Assembly (NCBI RefSeq): GCF_020497125.1
Contig: NC_059084.1
Span: 9,203,501-9,267,500 of the forward strand
Direction: 5' to 3'
DNA length: 64,000 nucleotides
Source of the DNA: Mauremys mutica
Lineage: Eukaryota > Chordata > Testudines > Geoemydidae
The notes beneath the pieces were generated by a model. That model was given only the letters and a program-made list of their open reading frames with translations. It ran no database searches and had not been told where the DNA came from. Below, in pieces: positions 58,853-64,000 of this stretch (positions within the stretch are counted from its first letter, which is position 1; each line of letters starts with the position of its first letter). A program made the position numbers and the translations under genes.

Positions 58853-59765
58853 GAGTCACAGAAGGAACAGTCTAGTCTGACCTCCTGTACTCCACAGGCC
58901 ACCAACAAAACCCAGCATCCACACACTAAACCTAACAATGGAAATGAGACCAAAGTGTATGTCACGTCTTATTCTGCCTCTGTCTTACTAAATCACCAGA
59001 TGGTAGATGCGGGAGGGGGAGGGATCTGCAGACAGCCCATCTTCTGATCTGTGTAGACCAGTGTTTCCCAAACTTGGGACGCTGTTTGTTTAGGGAAAGC
59101 CCCTGGGGGGCCGGGATGGTTTGTTTACCTGCGGTTCACTGCTCCAGGCCAGTGGGAGCTGCTGGAAGCGGCGGCAAGTACATCCCAGCTCCCATTGGCC
59201 TGGAGCAGCGAACCGTGGCCAGCGGGAGCTGCGATTGGCCAAACGTGCGGACGCGGCAGGTAAACAAACCGGCCCACCAGGGGCTTTCCCTAAACAAGCA
59301 GCGACCCAAGTTTGGGAAACACTGGTGTAGACCACAGTTAAAATGTTTTGGGCTAAAACTTTCTTCTAATTTCCAGACTGAATTTGTTGATAGCCAGTTT
59401 ATATCCATTTGTTCTTATGCCAACACTGTCCTTTATCTTAAACAGCTCTTCACTGTCCCTCGTATTTACCCCCCCCAGTGTATTTATAGAGAGCAATAAT
59501 ATCCCCTCTCAGCCTTCTTTTTGCAAGACTAAACAACCCAAGCTCTTCCAGTCTCCTCTCATAAGAGAGGCCCTCTGGTCCCCGATAATTCTAGTAGCTA
59601 GTCTCTGGACTTGTTCCAGTTTAATTTAATCTTTGTTGTACATGACCAGAATGTACACAGTATTCCAAATGATGTCTTACCAATGCCTTATATAATGGCA
59701 TTAATACTTCTCTCTCTCTACTGGAAATGCCTTACCTAATACAGCCTAGGAGTGCATTTGTGAAT
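58853..59765 (-). mobile_element. CR1 LINE 3' region, split by a hAT element
   Basis: The 3' end part (about 58853-58960) reads 'agtctagtctgacctcctgt' and 'actccacaggccacc'. The upstream part (59333-59765) reads 'aatttccagactgaatttg', 'agcaataatatcccctctca', 'tcttccagtctcctctcata', 'ctctggacttgttccagttt' and 'cacagtattccaaatgatgt'. Both are in reverse complement and in the order expected for one CR1 copy. The hAT element at 59059-59324 lies between. The middle (58960-59050) is too eroded to match. Confidence 0.8.
59059..59324. mobile_element. hAT-type foldback element with perfect target duplication
   Basis: The ends 'cagtgtttcccaaacttggg' and, reversed, 'cagtgtttcccaaacttggg' are identical over 20 bases. 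The flanks 'gtgtagac' at 59051-59058 and 59325-59332 match perfectly. The body is a GC-rich palindrome ('gctccaggccagtgggagct' with its partner near 59190) with no coding capacity. Confidence 0.95.
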
Positions 59766-60924
59766 ACGAGTGAGTATTAAACTATTCAACATGAACCAAA
59801 CAGAAGAATCTTGCATAGGTAAAGGCATAGGCATTGGAGCATATATTCTTCTTGTAGTCCTTTGTCACAGCCATAAATGCATATATTGCTGCCCCTTTAA
59901 TTATTTAATCTGCAAAGAATAGATCCTGCATTCCCTTACTCATGAATAGAGTGCCACTAAAATGAGCTTGCAAAGATTAACTTGCATAAGGAAATGTTTG
60001 CAGGATCAAGACCTTAGATAGCACTGTTAGGATCACTGGACTACCAAAGACTGTGCTATGATGAGGTTAAGCGTTACCAAAATGGCTAGAGTTACGTTAG
60101 CTTGGAAATGACTGCTGACCTTCCTGTTTCCTTCAATCAATGTTTGCAACATAGAATTGTGTGAGAAAGCAGCTTGCAAGCTCTCAGTGGGTTGCTTGAA
60201 TTTCATCAACATGTTCTTCAATATACTTGGATATTGTCTTTGCTGATTATTGTTTACATCTTGTTTGGAGGGTTTGGCCAGAATATAACATAGTGCTCAA
60301 TTCCAGCTTCAAAGATATCCTTTATAATCCTTTCGAGTACTTCAGTTAGCACACACAGACACACAGCCTTACTTCAGCTTCCACATACTTTCCTGATATA
60401 GGAATCAAATTCATAAAATACTTCTATGTCTAGCCTACTAATATCACTCATTCCCCACTTGGGAAATTCACTAGCAAGAGAGCATTATCATTTCATTTGA
60501 CTTAGTGCTACACAGCCTTATTTGGTGGAAATAGGACACGTGTAGTGTTTTCAGATATGCCTTGAAATATCTGAGCAAGATATTAGAGAGATCATTTCTT
60601 GTCATACCTATTTCAACATTCCAAGTGTCTAATTATCAGCTGAGCTCCTGCAACTTTCACTGAAATCAACAAGAAATTCAGATTCTTAGCCCCTCTGAAA
60701 ATGAGGTCCTAAGAGCACCATTATTTATTGAGTTCTTACTTCCCTGACACACTGAAACTCATTCCCTACCTGGCACAAAAAAAAGGATTGCTTCTACCAC
60801 CCTCTTTAGTATGATGCAGGAGATTACGTTAGCCCCTTCTGCAAGTTGGTTGTGGCGTATATGGATATACAACAATATATGTACAACATCTTTAGGTCAA
60901 ATTCTCCCCGCACCAGAGCTATGC
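59766..60924. other. Non-coding, nothing recognised
   Basis: A short CA-rich patch near 60350-60368. A weak 'cccctctgaaaatgaggtcc' end near 60692 may be a foldback scrap. Confidence 0.45.
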
Positions 60925-61100
60925 AGGGCCAGCACACTGTTTAAAGCCCATTTCAGCAAAGCATTTAAGCACATGCTTAACTTCAAGGAGATGAATAATC
61001 TCATTGACTTCAATGCAGCCATGAAGAAATATTGACTTCAGAGGGGCTACTCGTGTTTAAAGCTAAGCACATGCTTATTGGCTTTGCTGGACTGGGGCCT
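60925..61100. repeat. Foldback repeat of the 'taagcacatgctta' family
   Basis: 'agcaaagcatttaagcacat' (60955-60974) and the complement of 61069-61088 are inverted copies. Over 25 bp (60955-60979 with 61064-61088) 22 match. It ends 'ggactggggcct'. The centre carries 'cattgacttcaatg'. It is related to 45250-45364. Confidence 0.7.
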
Positions 61101-64000
61101 ACAAGAACAAATGGAAACTGGCTTATTTTATGCTGTTGTTTTATTTACAGTGCAGGGGTGACATGTATTACCGGTTGTTTGAATTTGTCCCCCATACTGT
61201 AGCTTTCTATTTCTTTTCTACTCCTCCCTCCTCCATTTATATCTTGTTCCCTCTACATCGCCTGAGTTGTTCTTAGCTATTGAGCCCCTTCTTCCCAAAG
61301 TCACAAAACTGCCTCAGGAATTCCTACTGATATTATAGCTCCTGAACTCAGCTTCTAACACCCTCCAAATCCTCACCTCGCCCTCCCCTTCTTACCCAAC
61401 ACCCTCACATGCAACCTAATTTCTGCTCACACAGACTCTAATCTTCACTACACTGTAACACCCTCAAGCTGTACGCTGATCGGCTCTACACTTGCACCCT
61501 AGGTGATGGCCGGGGAAGCTTTGTATCATAAGCTCCCCTCCTTTTTGGCTCTCCATAGAAGGTGTGCTCTGATCTGAAGGAAAAATAATTTAGTCCAGAG
61601 CAGAACAGCAACCTTCTGCAGTCTTCTGTACTATAGGAGGTTGGAGATGGCTGACCAGTGCCTCAAAGCTGTATGCACTTGACGAAAGAGGTTCCACAAG
61701 TTAGAATATATGAACACCAGCATGTGGATGGGAGAACAAGAGCATGAGAGAAGAAAGAAGCATTTCTAACCTGCAGCATTCCTGCAGACCAATGAAACCT
61801 TGCTAACGTAATGGTGATAAACACCTGCTGTAGAAAAAGCTGGGTAAACAAAATGTAATCTGAAAATCTGTTTTGCTTGAATCTGATCCAACCGAGTAGG
61901 GAAGATGGTGCCCAGACCATAAAGGAATATATGGATTAGTCACACACTTTGTTCATGCTATGCCTCTGTTCAGTTAAACTTGGCCTTCCTGACCTGCCTT
62001 CAAGATGTGTTATCATATTTTCTCTGAGTATTATTCTGGGGAAAAAACAAGACAAGCAATTCCTTTTTTATTGATTTCTTCTGTCAGCTTTCTTGATGCA
62101 GAAGTGTATTTTATGATCAAACCTCATTCTTTTCTTTTAGTAGTAAACAATAAATGGTGCATCTTTAGTTTTTCCTTTTTAAAAAAAATGTGTTACGAGA
62201 AATAAAGGTGCTGGGAGGGCGGTGGGGGGAGAAGAGATTGTTTCAAATTATTCAAAAGTTCATCCTCCATATATTTCCTATTCCATTACTTTCAATCTAC
62301 CATGAAATCACTTGCACTAGTGGTTACAGTTTATTCCTGCTCAGTAGCTGGAAGAGATGGATACCAATTCCTATATACAATTGCTACCTCCTAATTACCA
62401 ATTAAATTCAATATAGTCTTATGTTATTATACACTTGTAAGACAACTGAAATTCTGCCAGAGTACAAATTAGGGCATTGTATTCTTTTGATCATTTACTA
62501 CTAGTAATCTACACATGAACTACATCTACTTTATGTAAATCACCAGGGATGTTTCCCTCATGAGAAGCAAATCATATCTATTTATATTGACTGACAAAAA
62601 ATACTTAAAATTCCCAACCTGTACTTGGAGACATGTGCACACATTGCAATATATCTTACTCAAACTCAGGAATTGTGCACCTGTTCCAAGGCACTGCAGG
62701 GAGGAGGAGAAAGACATGGGGTTTCTGGCCCCATTTGGAAAGAAAAAGCTTAACTACAAAAAAAGGTGTAGCACATACGTGCAGCCATCTTTGTCTGAAG
62801 AAAGGATTTCTATTCCTCCTGGGAGAATTTCTTAGGAAAGTTATTTAAAAGGGGAAAAGAAAAAGAAAATCTGCACTTCCTTTTACAGCTGACCATCTGT
62901 ATTGTATTAAGTGCAAGAGCCGTTGACAATAGGCTGCTATTGATCTGTAGGTTACATTTATAAAGTAAAGAGATTATTTGAAAAAATACACTACCGTGTG
63001 TTGAGGGCTCAAATCTGAAATCCCTGTGCCCCCGAGGGAAGGATCAGGTCCAGTTTTTGAATTGGTTGAGTTTTAAATCTGAATTCTGCAGAATATGGAG
63101 CCAAACTTTCATTCAGTAAGGCCTGAGGGTCAAAGGCAGAAACGTAAGTGCTACTGTATACAGGCATTCTCTGAACAATGATTGTGACTGTGTATGCATA
63201 TCAGGTGACTGCATGAACAAATGACTGGCTGGGTGCTTAAAGATACCTTGATAAATATGAGGTGCAAATATAGTAGCAGTGTTACATATGGAACTTGGGC
63301 CTCTCTGAATGAAAATTTATCCCACAGTATATATATTCTCATGCCTTTTTTACATGGTGGGCAGCCTGGAAAATATCAGCATGCTATGGGTTAAGTGCCC
63401 TTAAAATATTATTGTAGGGTTGTATAGAAACCTAGGAACTACCATTTGCATCAGCCCAGGTCCTTGTAGTTTAGTATCTTACCTGCAGCTTGAGCTGCTT
63501 CAGAGGAAGATGTAAGAACCCCTCAATAAGCAGATCTGAGATAATCTGCCCTCCCGCCCCCATGTTTCATTCTGATCTGTAATAGAGACTGTCTTAAACC
63601 ATAAATCACAAGGTTTAATAATTCCTCCAAAACTATTATTGTCACTAATTATAACAACTCTTGATATTCTTGGGTATAGGTAAACAGCAGTCTTTTGAGA
63701 TGATTTCAAATCCATGGAGTTCTTATACAAAGAGATGACTCTGCCTTATGAAGGAAGAAACTCAAAGAAATAGCTAAGGTTCGAAAGAGGAGTAGCTTTA
63801 AGGGCAAGACATAAAAAGGGCATTATTCAGTTTTATATTTGAAGCTGAGTTGGCAATTTGGAGTAAAGAAAGGATATATTCTGCTGCCTTGAGTGCAATT
63901 AAAAATGGTTCCAATATTATACGCTGTCATCTCTGAAGTACGAGCGAAAGACTGGAAGGGAATTTGCCACGTACATTACCCAGCTTATGTGGCTGTTTCA
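61101..64000. other. Non-coding, nothing recognised
   Basis: 2.9 kb of AT-rich DNA without supported genes, RNA genes or named repeats. Open frames here are at most about 90 codons and lack motifs. Confidence 0.5.

Noticed and set aside
1..64000. CRISPR arrays, operons, ribosome binding sites, phage or plasmid features
   Set aside because: None were seen. Composition, repeat types and lack of dense coding all point to a vertebrate nuclear genome.

Overview
This window looks like a gene-poor stretch of vertebrate nuclear DNA, most likely from a cryptodiran turtle. It is AT-rich, has no bacterial-style gene packing, and has no convincing intact protein-coding gene on either strand. The lineage call rests on the repeats. 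At 36309-36497 there is a tRNA-derived SINE with an intact A box and a near-consensus B box joined to a CR1-like tail, the design of the turtle Pol III SINE. CR1 LINE fragments, MIR-type SINEs, a Penelope-like element and several hAT-type miniature elements surround it. The species cannot be told from the sequence alone, and neither can whether this is an intron or intergenic DNA.

Layout. 1-5.4 kb is mostly unique DNA with small palindromic repeats. 5.4-7.9 kb holds a foldback element, a 629-bp hAT-type element with target duplications, and a CR1 tail inside GC-rich DNA. 8-16.8 kb is mostly unique. 16.8-19.6 kb holds a short hAT element, a decayed CR1 reverse-transcriptase copy and a foldback element. 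20.7-21.7 kb reads on the minus strand as a decayed, unrecognised coding sequence. 23.7-25.3 kb holds a GC-rich hAT element inserted in a tRNA-like repeat, then a MIR. 28-31 kb holds a Penelope-like tail and a hAT element with a perfect target duplication. 35-40.5 kb holds a MIR-like SINE, the turtle SINE, a decayed LINE with endonuclease and reverse-transcriptase motifs, an LTR-like piece and a foldback element. 46.5-47.6 kb holds a 646-bp element with a strong hairpin and a 92-bp tandem repeat, then a CR1 tail. 50.1-50.6 kb is a MIR split by a foldback element. 53-55.4 kb holds GC-rich repeat DNA and a Penelope-like element with GIY-YIG remains. 57-59.8 kb holds a CpG-rich foldback element and a CR1 split by a hAT element.

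The features do not form a pathway; they are layers of transposon insertion. Nested insertions at 23.7, 50.2 and 59.1 kb, with target duplications at the first and last, allow relative dating. I did not find a previously undescribed biological system. The item most worth a search is the decayed reading frame at 20709-21669.
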